The position numbers and the translations under genes were made by a program. Below are positions 8,350 to 15,494 of a stretch of 25,432 bases of DNA, in pieces. This stretch comes from Bacillota bacterium (GTDB taxonomy: Bacteria > Bacillota > Clostridia > Lachnospirales > Lachnospiraceae), in NCBI GenBank assembly GCA_023414985.1, contig JAEZLY010000025.1, forward strand, positions 1 to 25,432, read 5' to 3'. The first letter of the stretch is position 1, and every line of letters begins with the position of its first letter. The notes beneath the pieces are model-generated. The model did no database searches and had not been told where the DNA came from. It saw only the letters and a list, made by a program, of their open reading frames with translations.

Positions 8350-9525
8350 CTATCTTCTGTCTCGGTCCATATCAATCGTTTCAATCCAATTTACCATCTG
8401 CTTTAATGCTAACTCTAAATTCCCAAATTGACAATGGTTTTCCGCCGATTCCTCTGCAGTAAAGATCCTACCGGTAAAAGAGCGCACATTCGTGAGTAGC
8501 TGCGTCTGCTTATAAAACTGATCCATATCACAAAAATGATCTTCTGATCCCGCAAGCAGAAGGAAATCCTGTTTTATCATAGGCGATATTTTTCTGGTAT
8601 GAAAGAGTTTAAGTTTTTGAAAATACTTGTATGGGCTGGCGGTACCCATTACATGCATTCCATGGTCAATTCCCCAATAGATATAAGCATCTTTCCTCAT
8701 TTTTATTCCCACAATAAAATTGAACAGACCGGAGAATCTGAGTGCAGTCATTGAATGAATAAACATCGCAAGACCGGGGCCCCTTCTTGTGGAAACCACT
8801 TGATAAAAATCGTAAATAGCACCCCAAGCTATCACTCTCTTAATTCTGGGTTCATATGCCGCCGCTCTCGGGGCCAGATATCCTCCCAGTGAAAGCCCAA
8901 TCAGGGTAACCTCATTCAGTTGAAATGCATCCAGCACCGCCTTAACCGGCTTTTCCCACTGAGGTGTCATAGGGTAATAATATTTTTGTAGTACCTCTCC
9001 CTGTCCGGGCCCTTCAAAATAATAAAAATCAAAACCCTGTTCTGCAAAAAATATCATAACCGGAATCAACTCCTCCTTATAACAGTCGAAGCCTCCGGTG
9101 AATAAAATCGTTCCCTTCGATTGTTTCCCACTTCGATTTGGAACATAATAGACCGGCAGCTTAATCCCATCGTAAGCCACCTCTTTCTCTAGGATAACTT
9201 TCTGGTCAAAGTACTCCTTATAAGTTTCTCGAAACAGCCCTACCAATTTATCATAGATTACTTGCTTATCCTGATCGGAATGAGGTAAAAAGAAGTCAAC
9301 AGCCCGATAATAGCAGGCTTGCTTTTTTACATCTCCGGTGCTTTTGGCTTCCTCAGCTAGTCTCATAAACTCCCGTTTCCAGTCATTCAAATTATTTATT
9401 TTCTCTGTTGCTTTTTTAACCTCCTGTATCGGAAGATTATCAAATGCGACCCATCGATTCATTTGGTAATTAAAATTCGGCTCATCGTGGAAATGATAGG
9501 TACCCTTCCTAAATTCTATACTCAT
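8350..9525 (-). CDS. Alpha/beta hydrolase, FrsA/2,6-dihydropseudooxynicotine-hydrolase-like
   Basis: 391 residues. The N-terminal 110 are helical and form a lid typical of this branch; the rest is an alpha/beta-hydrolase core. The probable catalytic triad is Ser212 in GLSLGG, Asp329 in GSEDHF and His364 in AENHCQFG. TGGFD (143-147) looks like the oxyanion loop and YYFEGPGQGE follows a core strand. The family contains C-C bond hydrolases and esterases; the substrate here is unknown. The ribosome site is AGGGGGTG. Gaps of about 15 bases on both sides place it inside a four-gene operon with MarR, the TudS-related protein and the methyltransferase. Confidence 0.85.
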   Translation of the reverse strand: MSIEFRKGTYHFHDEPNFNYQMNRWVAFDNLPIQEVKKATEKINNLNDWKREFMRLAEEAKSTGDVKKQACYYRAVDFFLPHSDQDKQVIYDKLVGLFRETYKEYFDQKVILEKEVAYDGIKLPVYYVPNRSGKQSKGTILFTGGFDCYKEELIPVMIFFAEQGFDFYYFEGPGQGEVLQKYYYPMTPQWEKPVKAVLDAFQLNEVTLIGLSLGGYLAPRAAAYEPRIKRVIAWGAIYDFYQVVSTRRGPGLAMFIHSMTALRFSGLFNFIVGIKMRKDAYIYWGIDHGMHVMGTASPYKYFQKLKLFHTRKISPMIKQDFLLLAGSEDHFCDMDQFYKQTQLLTNVRSFTGRIFTAEESAENHCQFGNLELALKQMVNWIETIDMDRDRR

Positions 9526-9539
9526 AATACACCCCCTAT

Positions 9540-10196
9540 TTATATAATAATCTTACACTTTTCATTACACATTTCTGATAATAGGCTGTGTCCGTAAAAC
9601 GGCAGGTCAATCTTTTTGGATTTTAATTTTTTCCTTAGCTCCTCTAAGTAAATGCCTTTCCCTTTCATCGCACATTTGGCATATAGCTCTGTATTAAAAT
9701 TACTTCTTTCGATTTGCTCAATGTTCAAATCAGCAAAATAATCAAAAGCTTCCTTCATATCCAGTGTGGTCGTCACTCCGCACGTCGGCGATCCGTCGAC
9801 CCCTATCACTCCCAGCACTTGATAGCCTGATTTTATATAATCATGGATCATAGATACAGTTTCACGAGCTAATCTTTTATAGACGCTCCTGGTATAAACC
9901 AGGAAAATCCACAGCAACAACGGCTTCATAAAATAAATGATCGTTCTCCTTGAATCAACTGCAATCCAAAGGTATTTCTTTAACACTCCTCCCCAGGCAA
10001 CTTGTTCCGGACACTTCATCTGAATAATGCCCACACCCCTTGCCATCATATCTTCGATAACCTCTGTAACAGAACCTTTTCGGAACGCTCCGCCCAGGTA
10101 TCTGGTATTCATGTTCAACAGGCAATGTGATACAAATACTACTTCTTTTCCTCTTTGATCATTTAAGACCTCCATTAACTGATCCAATTTCTTCAA
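9540..10196 (-). CDS. TudS/DUF523-related putative desulfidase (CD3072-like)
   Basis: 218 residues starting at a TTG with AGGGGCGG about ten bases upstream; an ATG seven codons later lacks a ribosome site. Three cysteines are placed as in DUF523/TudS proteins: Cys25 in VFVSHCLLNMNTR, Cys62 in QMKCPEQ and Cys139 in DGSPTCGV. TudS holds a [4Fe-4S] cluster on three cysteines and removes sulfur from thiouracil. This protein looks like the related group known from Clostridioides. A hydrophobic segment, about residues 86-101, is unusual for a soluble enzyme. A MarR palindrome lies immediately upstream, so it is probably derepressed with the operon. The thiol substrate is unknown. Confidence 0.75.
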   Translation of the reverse strand: MKKLDQLMEVLNDQRGKEVVFVSHCLLNMNTRYLGGAFRKGSVTEVIEDMMARGVGIIQMKCPEQVAWGGVLKKYLWIAVDSRRTIIYFMKPLLLWIFLVYTRSVYKRLARETVSMIHDYIKSGYQVLGVIGVDGSPTCGVTTTLDMKEAFDYFADLNIEQIERSNFNTELYAKCAMKGKGIYLEELRKKLKSKKIDLPFYGHSLLSEMCNEKCKIII

Positions 10197-10215
10197 TCTC
10201 TTACCGCCCCTCTCG

Positions 10216-10230
10216 GTTTAGCAGCTAAAC
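10216..10230. promoter_or_regulatory. MarR operator copy 2 (GTTTAG-N3-CTAAAC)
   Basis: GTTTAGCAGCTAAAC is a perfect 6+6 palindrome in the 48-bp gap between marR and the TudS-related gene. The same arms occur at 10738-10752 in front of marR. A repeated palindrome at both places is strong evidence for a site of the locally encoded regulator. No good -35 box accompanies this copy. Confidence 0.75.
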
Positions 10231-10244
10231 CATTGATCAAATTT

Positions 10245-10730
10245 TTATATGTGCTTATCCTTAAGATTATTGTACTTCTCAATATGTTGGTTAATCAAAG
10301 ACAGCAGCTGCTTAAAGTCATGTAACTGATCCACTGGAATCGTTTTAATATATCCTGACATTTCCTCATCCATACGTCTGTGAAACTGCTCATGACTGTC
10401 AAACGCTTGAATACCCTTTTTCGTCAGTTCTAATATAAACTCTTTTTTATTGGATAAGCTCCTTGTTTTACTGACATATCCCTTGCTGATCAGTTTCGTT
10501 ATGGTCTGAGATACTGCTCCTTTGGTGATGCCAAAATAGATACAAAGCTCCGTAACTGTCTTCCCTTTATTCGTATGAATTGCTTCAATCATGTTCAATT
10601 CTGACGGATACAGGCAATCGCCAAGTCCGGTATCAAATGGCACGCTCTCAAGCTTATTATATTGATTAACCAATTTCACTATTTCATTTCTAAATTCTAA
10701 GACTGTTTTATATTCTTTATCGTTCATCAT
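10245..10730 (-). CDS. MarR-family transcriptional regulator
   Basis: 161 residues with a MarR winged-helix fold. A dimerisation helix is followed by the recognition unit TVTELCIYFGITKGAVSQTI (residues about 72-91) and the wing LISKGYVSKTRSLSNKKEFI. MarR proteins usually repress their own operon and release DNA on binding phenolic or oxidant ligands. It heads the operon running through the TudS-related protein, hydrolase and methyltransferase. The start has no ribosome site: two ATGs at 10730 and 10727 lie directly at the predicted transcription start, so the message may be leaderless. Confidence 0.9.
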   Translation of the reverse strand: MMNDKEYKTVLEFRNEIVKLVNQYNKLESVPFDTGLGDCLYPSELNMIEAIHTNKGKTVTELCIYFGITKGAVSQTITKLISKGYVSKTRSLSNKKEFILELTKKGIQAFDSHEQFHRRMDEEMSGYIKTIPVDQLHDFKQLLSLINQHIEKYNNLKDKHI

Positions 10731-10736
10731 ATTTTC

Positions 10737-10765
10737 AGTTTAGCACCTAAACCTTTCTGTGTCAA
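10737..10765 (-). promoter_or_regulatory. marR promoter with embedded MarR operator
   Basis: On the minus strand TTGACA (10765-10760), a 17-bp spacer and TAAACT (10742-10737) form a strong promoter. The palindrome GTTTAG-N3-CTAAAC (10738-10752) covers the spacer end and the -10 box, so a bound MarR dimer would exclude RNA polymerase. Transcription would be expected to start about 7 bases further, at or next to the ATG. Confidence 0.8.
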
Positions 10766-10814
10766 TAAAATTACTTAAATATATTTACTAATCAGCATTC
10801 TTCAGGCACCCCAA

Positions 10815-11366
10815 TCAGAATCTCATTTTCATCATGAATAAAAAGTAATATAGAACAGGCGATCCCACGATAACAGACAGAATTGTGATTACTGTTTTTA
10901 CCCTATTCTCATCCCGTAATAGGACTATCACCAGTTTATACCCTAAAATCCCTGCCAATCCGCCCAAACAATTCAGTATGATATCATCAACGTCCGATAC
11001 TCCAATTCCTAAAAGCCCCTGTATTACTTCGACGAGCAAACTCACGGTTCCAATCCACAAAAAATTAACCAGTACTCTCTTATCTTTTTTCAGGAGCGGC
11101 AAATAGATACCAATGGGAATAAATATCACGATATTTCCTACCACATTTCCGAAAGCAGAATTTCTTAACGTATCTGTCCTGCCGGATATATATTCCATGA
11201 TACTATGAAAAGGAATGAGGTTGATGGATCGATATAAAGTTCTTTGACTATGAAAGAGTTCCAAAAGTGAAACCCTTGACAGAAGTAATATTTTAAATAA
11301 CAAAAATAAATAACCTATGAAAATTCCATATAAAAATACTGTTATGATTCGTTCCCGTTTCTTCAT
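10815..11366 (-). CDS. VanZ-like family membrane protein
   Basis: 183 residues with five hydrophobic segments. VanZ signatures are clear: RSINLIPFHSI (residues 46-56), NVVGNIVIFIPIGIYLPLL (73-91) and VEVIQ...VSDVDDIILNCLGG (111-135). VanZ proteins are integral membrane proteins; VanZ of Tn1546 gives low-level teicoplanin resistance, but most homologues have no proven role. Here it follows a D,D-carboxypeptidase and a VanR/VanS-like pair on the same strand, so an envelope function under their control is likely. The start has GGAGGAATT just upstream. No convincing terminator is seen after it. Confidence 0.87.
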   Translation of the reverse strand: MKKRERIITVFLYGIFIGYLFLLFKILLLSRVSLLELFHSQRTLYRSINLIPFHSIMEYISGRTDTLRNSAFGNVVGNIVIFIPIGIYLPLLKKDKRVLVNFLWIGTVSLLVEVIQGLLGIGVSDVDDIILNCLGGLAGILGYKLVIVLLRDENRVKTVITILSVIVGSPVLYYFLFMMKMRF

Positions 11367-11456
11367 AATTCCTCCGTTATTCTTATCACTGCTGTCTTTG
11401 GCAGGTTAGTTGTTAATGCAGATTAGCATAATCGTAATAATTACATATTTGGAATT

Positions 11457-12482
11457 TTATCTTCCTATACTGCTGTATACAGTTAGTGCATCAGTAATAT
11501 TATACTGCTCCGTATGGTGATCACCCTTCGCACCGGCAGTAACCAAGACATATTCCTGATCCCCCACTTTGCCGAGACTTGCGAGACATAGCCCGGCTTC
11601 CTCTGTATACCCTGTTTTTCCTCCCAGAATCTCTCCGTCGATCGTATTCTGATCACTGAGTTCTTTAAACATGGTACTGCTTAAGGATATCCCATCCGGA
11701 TGTTTATTCGTAGGTTGCGTGAAATGACGTGATGACGTAAAAATCTTCCGGAATGTATCATTTTGTAAAGCGTAGCTTAGTAGAACAGCCAAATCCTTGA
11801 CCGTTGTATAGTGATTTTCATCTTGAAGTCCGGTCGTATTTTCAAAATGGGTATTGTCCATGCCAAGCTCTTCCGCCTTTTGATTCATCAGCTTCACAAA
11901 GTCCTGTTCTGATCCTGTAATCAGATTGGCAAGCCCGATGCAACACTCTGCACCACTTGGCAGCATTACCCCGTATAACAAATCAATTACGCTTACCTGC
12001 TCCCCGGGCTGGAATCCTGCCATGGATGCATCTGCCTCGTACAGTCCTTGAAACGTTGCTTTGGAAAGTTCGATTTCTTCGTTCAGATCAGGAATATTTT
12101 CAATTGCCACAATCGTCGTCATCATCTTTGTTAGAGAAGCCGGATAGATTTTTTCTTCGCTGTTTTTTTGCATCAGGACGGAAGCGTCCGATAATCGAAG
12201 CAGAATCGCATTAGGGCTGTTCAATTGATCAGGAGACATTGAAGCAACGGGATCCGGTTCTGCCTTTGACGTAGGAACCGGTGTTATTCCATCGTCAGAA
12301 GAAGCAGGCTTTGTCTGTGTGGAAGTATTTAATGAGATGATATTATCGTATTCTCTCTCCAATGCGCGTTTGTTTCCTTGTATAATGAGGAACTTAAGAA
12401 CGATCACAGTGATGACAATCATCAGCAATAGTGTCAGAAATACAGGCAATCCTGATCTCTTCTTTTTTACTTTACGAACCAT
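11457..12482 (-). CDS. Serine D-Ala-D-Ala carboxypeptidase (peptidase S11), membrane anchored
   Basis: 341 residues. A short basic cytoplasmic tail and one membrane helix (about 12-35) anchor an extracytoplasmic domain after a Ser/Thr/Pro-rich linker (50-90). The S11 penicillin-binding motifs are SxxK as SLTK (116-119), SGA at 176-178 in the SxN position, and KTG (289-291). It should trim terminal D-Ala from peptidoglycan stem peptides. The SxN motif has Ala where Asn is usual, which I believe recurs in some Gram-positive S11 enzymes. The gene follows the sensor kinase and has its own regulator-box promoter. Its ribosome site AAGGAG, ten bases from the ATG, can pair with sequence upstream. 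Confidence 0.9.
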   Translation of the reverse strand: MVRKVKKKRSGLPVFLTLLLMIVITVIVLKFLIIQGNKRALEREYDNIISLNTSTQTKPASSDDGITPVPTSKAEPDPVASMSPDQLNSPNAILLRLSDASVLMQKNSEEKIYPASLTKMMTTIVAIENIPDLNEEIELSKATFQGLYEADASMAGFQPGEQVSVIDLLYGVMLPSGAECCIGLANLITGSEQDFVKLMNQKAEELGMDNTHFENTTGLQDENHYTTVKDLAVLLSYALQNDTFRKIFTSSRHFTQPTNKHPDGISLSSTMFKELSDQNTIDGEILGGKTGYTEEAGLCLASLGKVGDQEYVLVTAGAKGDHHTEQYNITDALTVYSSIGR

Positions 12483-12490
12483 AATAAAAC

Positions 12491-12537
12491 AACTCCTTAT
12501 TCTGTGTTGCTATTATTTAAGCATAGAACAAGGAGTT
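12491..12537 (-). promoter_or_regulatory. Hairpin that covers the carboxypeptidase ribosome site
   Basis: The arms 12522-12537 and 12491-12506 are inverted repeats matching at 14 of 16 positions, with a 15-base loop. In minus-strand RNA this gives 14 Watson-Crick pairs, one G-U pair and one mismatch. The 3' arm contains AAGGAG, the ribosome site of the carboxypeptidase gene. The T-rich bases after the arm (GTTTTATT) leave room for weak terminator activity instead. The structure is visible; its effect is inferred. Confidence 0.6.
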
Positions 12538-12581
12538 ATGTTGGAATTCCATCTTATGAACATCTTAAGATTTTCTTATAG
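12512..12581 (-). promoter_or_regulatory. VanR-like triple operator and possible promoter for the carboxypeptidase
   Basis: Three seven-base repeats with an 11-bp period lie at 12553-12559 (CTTATGA), 12564-12570 (CTTAAGA) and 12575-12581 (CTTATAG), as written on the plus strand. The last overlaps the end of the kinase gene. The same array occurs before the regulator gene, with 18 of 20 bases identical in its core. A possible -10, AATAAT on the minus strand (12517-12512), lies 35 bp after the array; the equivalent distance in the other copy is 36 bp. This fits an OmpR-family activator site. Confidence 0.65.
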
Positions 12582-13715
12582 CGGAAGCTTGACTGTAAAT
12601 GAAGTATTTTCTGTGTTACTTTCAACAGAGATGCTTCCATCGTGAGCCACAACAATTTCTTGTGCAATTGCCAGGCCCAGGCCTGCTCCGCCGGTGTTGG
12701 TGGAACGTGAGTTATCCAATCGGTAAAACTTTTCAAAGATTGTCTCAAGCTTTCCCGGTGGGATTGGATTCCCCTGATTAGTAAAGGTGATAACAAGATT
12801 ATTGTCCTGCTGCTTAGCAGTAATTTCAATGACGCTGTTCTCATAGCTGTAGGCGATCGCATTTTTCAGAATATTATTGAAGACACGGGCCAGCTTGTCC
12901 GCATCTCCCCACAGAGAGAGGCTGTCAGGAACATTGACTGATACCTCCTTCCCTTGAGGAGTAAGGGTCGGATAGAATTCATCTGCCATCTGCTGAAGCA
13001 TGAATAGTAAATTGATTTTTTCTTTATTTAAGACTATCGTTTGAAGATTAAATCTTGTGATTTCAAAAAACTCATTGATCAGCTGTTCCAGGCGATAGGC
13101 TTTTTCCAAGGTAATGCCTACGTATTTTGCCTTCTGTTCAGGAGGCATGTCCGGTGCCTCATCCAGAAGGCTTAAGTATCCGATCACAGAGGTAAGCGGT
13201 GTCTTTATGTCATGCGCCAGGTAAACCACCAAATCGTTTTTGCGTTGTTCGGCCTCTAGTGCGGCTTTCTTTTGCTTTTCAAGATTATTCTTTATCTGAT
13301 TAAGCTTATTCTCCATAAAGGCCAGTTCCGGTGATAACGTAATTTCTGCATTGGATTCCTCCGTAAGCTGATCCATTCCGGCACTGATCTCATCAAAATA
13401 TCTCGTAAACCAGGATATAGAAAGCCGAAATAAGATAGCTAGGAATATAAGGATTACAACAAAAAGGATCATGTTCAAATTATTACGAATCACTAACTGA
13501 TAGATTGTCTGTGCGTCCGTACGATGAAAACGAAAGACATAAACCAATAATTGAACGATCCTATCTCCGATTTGTCCACGCAGGATATAGCGTAATAGAT
13601 AAACCATCACTGCAGCGGAAATTATCATGAGAAGGATCCGAAAAAAAACTTGCCTTATTAATTTCGCATAATCATTCTTTCTTATAGCTCTCTTACTTTT
13701 CAATTTTATAGCCAA
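12576..13715 (-). CDS. VanS-like sensor histidine kinase
   Basis: About 379 residues from a TTG at 13715 that overlaps the regulator gene; a TTG at 13703 is an alternative, and no in-frame ATG lies near. Two membrane helices (about 23-45 and 80-98) bracket a short 35-residue outer loop, followed by a HAMP-like linker. The HisKA motif VVYLAHDIKTPLTSV places the phospho-acceptor at His168. The N box is FNNILKNAIAYS (279-290), the F box EKFYRLDNSRS and the G box GGAGLGLAI (342-350). The short sensor loop suggests direct sensing of the envelope or membrane. Its partner is the OmpR-type regulator encoded immediately upstream, with overlapping reading frames. Confidence 0.92.
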   Translation of the reverse strand: MAIKLKSKRAIRKNDYAKLIRQVFFRILLMIISAAVMVYLLRYILRGQIGDRIVQLLVYVFRFHRTDAQTIYQLVIRNNLNMILFVVILIFLAILFRLSISWFTRYFDEISAGMDQLTEESNAEITLSPELAFMENKLNQIKNNLEKQKKAALEAEQRKNDLVVYLAHDIKTPLTSVIGYLSLLDEAPDMPPEQKAKYVGITLEKAYRLEQLINEFFEITRFNLQTIVLNKEKINLLFMLQQMADEFYPTLTPQGKEVSVNVPDSLSLWGDADKLARVFNNILKNAIAYSYENSVIEITAKQQDNNLVITFTNQGNPIPPGKLETIFEKFYRLDNSRSTNTGGAGLGLAIAQEIVVAHDGSISVESNTENTSFTVKLPL

Positions 13716-14391
13716 CCCCCCATACCGTCTTGATGTATTTCGGACGCTCTGCGTTGTCGTGCATTTTTTCCCTAAGATGCCGGATATGAACCATTACCGT
13801 ATTGTTATTATTGGTGAAATACTTGTCTCCCCATACCTCCCGGAACAATTCTTCCGAGCTTACTACTCGTCCGCGATTGGAGCACAGAGTCCAAAGGATA
13901 GAAAATTCGGTCGGGGTAAGCGATAGCTTTCTTTCATTGAGTGTACATTCATGGGTATCCAGATCCAATACCAAGCCGGAAAAGGCAATTACATGTTCCT
14001 CCCGTTTTAGCTCCACAGAATTATATTTGGTAAATCTCCTGAGCTGTGCCTTGACGCGGGCGACAAGCTCCAAAGGCCGAAACGGTTTTGTGATATAATC
14101 ATCCGCACCCAATGTCAATCCTGTTATTTTATCGATTTCTTCCTCTCTGGCTGTCAGCATGATTACGGGGAAATTATGATTTTCCCTGATTTTCCGGCAG
14201 ATCGTAAAGCCATCAATATCCGGCAGCATGACATCAAGAATCGCAAGCTCTATCTGTTCCGACTCAATACAACGGAGGGCATCCTGCCCTTTATAAAATT
14301 TGTATATGGTAAAGCCTTCATTTTTCAAATATACTTCAATCAGGTTCGCTATGGACTCCTCATCATCCACAACCATAATATTGATACTCAT
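13693..14391 (-). CDS. VanR-like OmpR-family response regulator
   Basis: I take the ATG at 14391 (232 residues, the usual VanR length); in-frame GTG 14421 and ATG 14400 are less well placed relative to the AAGG ribosome site. The receiver domain has acidic pocket DDE (9-11), phospho-acceptor Asp53 (LAILDVMLPD), Thr80 and Lys102 (ITKPF). The C-terminal winged helix has LTPTEFSILWTLCSNRGRV and the final VMVHIRHLREKMH...KTVWGVGYKIEK. It should bind 11-bp-spaced direct repeats. Such arrays are found before its own gene and before the carboxypeptidase gene, suggesting autoactivation and control of a wall-modifying enzyme. The kinase gene overlaps its end. Confidence 0.93.
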   Translation of the reverse strand: MSINIMVVDDEESIANLIEVYLKNEGFTIYKFYKGQDALRCIESEQIELAILDVMLPDIDGFTICRKIRENHNFPVIMLTAREEEIDKITGLTLGADDYITKPFRPLELVARVKAQLRRFTKYNSVELKREEHVIAFSGLVLDLDTHECTLNERKLSLTPTEFSILWTLCSNRGRVVSSEELFREVWGDKYFTNNNNTVMVHIRHLREKMHDNAERPKYIKTVWGVGYKIEK

Positions 14392-14426
14392 AGGTCCCAT
14401 CCCTTCTTTCCGCCCAGACACTTATT

Positions 14427-14497
14427 ATTATAGTACTTCAGAAGGAAAATTTATATCATAATAAACTTCTTATGAAAACCTTAAGATTTCATTAAGG
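14427..14497 (-). promoter_or_regulatory. VanR-like triple operator and promoter of the regulator gene
   Basis: Repeats CTTATGA (14469-14475), CTTAAGA (14480-14486) and ATTAAGG (14491-14497) are spaced 11 bp apart. A perfect TATAAT lies on the minus strand at 14432-14427, 36 bp from the nearest repeat. Its -35 region is poor, as expected for an activator-dependent promoter. The core on the minus strand resembles the VanR target reported for the vanA cluster, T(T/C)GTA(A/G)GAAA(T/A)T, loosely and not exactly. Confidence 0.7.
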
Positions 14498-14527
14498 ACA
14501 ATCCTTTTATTTACTGTAGATAAAATA

Positions 14528-15298
14528 TTATTCAAACAGGTAGCTTGTCATTGTTAATGAGCCCAGTTCACCGGATTTATTAAAGCAGCTAATTCTATCC
14601 TCTTCACTTGCCGCACCAAGTACATACAATAAGGGATAAAAATGATCCGGAGTTGGTACAGCAAGCTTTGCCGTATCGCCCAGCTCCTTATAATTTAAAA
14701 TATTTTTATCCTTCCTTTGAACAATGTTATCATATATATAATTATCAAATTGGTATGCCCAGTCGTATCCCTCGTTCCCCATATCCCAATTAACAAGTCC
14801 TAAATTATGCACTATATTTCCGGATCCAAATATAAGAACGCCCTCATCTCTTAGGGTTTTTACTTCTTTCCCTATTTGATAATGCGCTTCAGGCGGAGCA
14901 TACCTATCTATACTAATTTGAAATACCGGGATATCTCTTTCCGGATACATATGGACTAGCACAGACCAGGTTCCGTGGTCAATTCCCCAGGAGTTATCAT
15001 ATTCCGTCTGTTTTGTAATCAACTGCTTAGAGAGTTTCGCAAGACTAGGTGAACCCGGTGCATTATATATAACTTCATACAATTCTTTAGGAAAGCCGTA
15101 CATATCATAAACTGTCCTTGGCTGCTCCTCACTCATTATTTTGGTACCCTTGGTAAACCAATGAGCTGATACAGAGAAAATTGCTTTGGGTTTGGGTATT
15201 CTTTTAGCGATATCTCTCCAGGTTCCGGAATAAACATTATCTTCAATAGCATTCATTGGCGATCCATGACCAATAAAAATAACCGGCATCTTTGACAT
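14528..15298 (-). CDS. LigB/DODA-type extradiol dioxygenase (YgiD-like)
   Basis: 256 residues of the class III extradiol dioxygenase family related to 4,5-DOPA dioxygenase and E. coli YgiD. Candidate metal ligands are His11 (IFIGHGSPMNAI), His46 (SVSAHWF) and His219 (PTPDHFYPLL). Two more conserved histidines occur at 108 (WGIDHGTW) and 164 (GSGNIVHNLG). Family members open catechol-type rings with a non-haem metal and oxygen, which is odd for an anaerobe. The substrate is unknown and the protein may have a different role. The gene stands alone, with an AAAGGA ribosome site about 11 bases from the ATG, and a 196-bp gap without clear structure upstream. Confidence 0.9.
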   Translation of the reverse strand: MSKMPVIFIGHGSPMNAIEDNVYSGTWRDIAKRIPKPKAIFSVSAHWFTKGTKIMSEEQPRTVYDMYGFPKELYEVIYNAPGSPSLAKLSKQLITKQTEYDNSWGIDHGTWSVLVHMYPERDIPVFQISIDRYAPPEAHYQIGKEVKTLRDEGVLIFGSGNIVHNLGLVNWDMGNEGYDWAYQFDNYIYDNIVQRKDKNILNYKELGDTAKLAVPTPDHFYPLLYVLGAASEEDRISCFNKSGELGSLTMTSYLFE

Positions 15299-15494
15299 AA
15301 CGACTCATATCCTTTCACATTAATAATGTACTGCATATAAGCATAAAAACATGAATTTAACACCAAAAAACTTAATACATTGGCTCTTCTGATCAATAGG
15401 AATCGATACCTTAAAATGCAAATAGCTCTCGAGAAGTATAGTTATCGTATCTTAGCTTGTATGATAATAATATGTACTTCACTCTTAATTATAT

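Noticed and set aside
12554..12862. Second minus-strand frame overlapping the end of the VanS-like kinase
   Set aside because: It is a +1 shadow of the kinase ATPase domain, which carries all conserved boxes in the main frame.
10815..14391. A glycopeptide-resistance (van) gene cluster
   Set aside because: VanR/VanS-like, carboxypeptidase and VanZ-like genes are present, but no VanH/VanA-type ligase, VanX, VanXY or VanT gene is seen, and the carboxypeptidase is an S11 serine enzyme.
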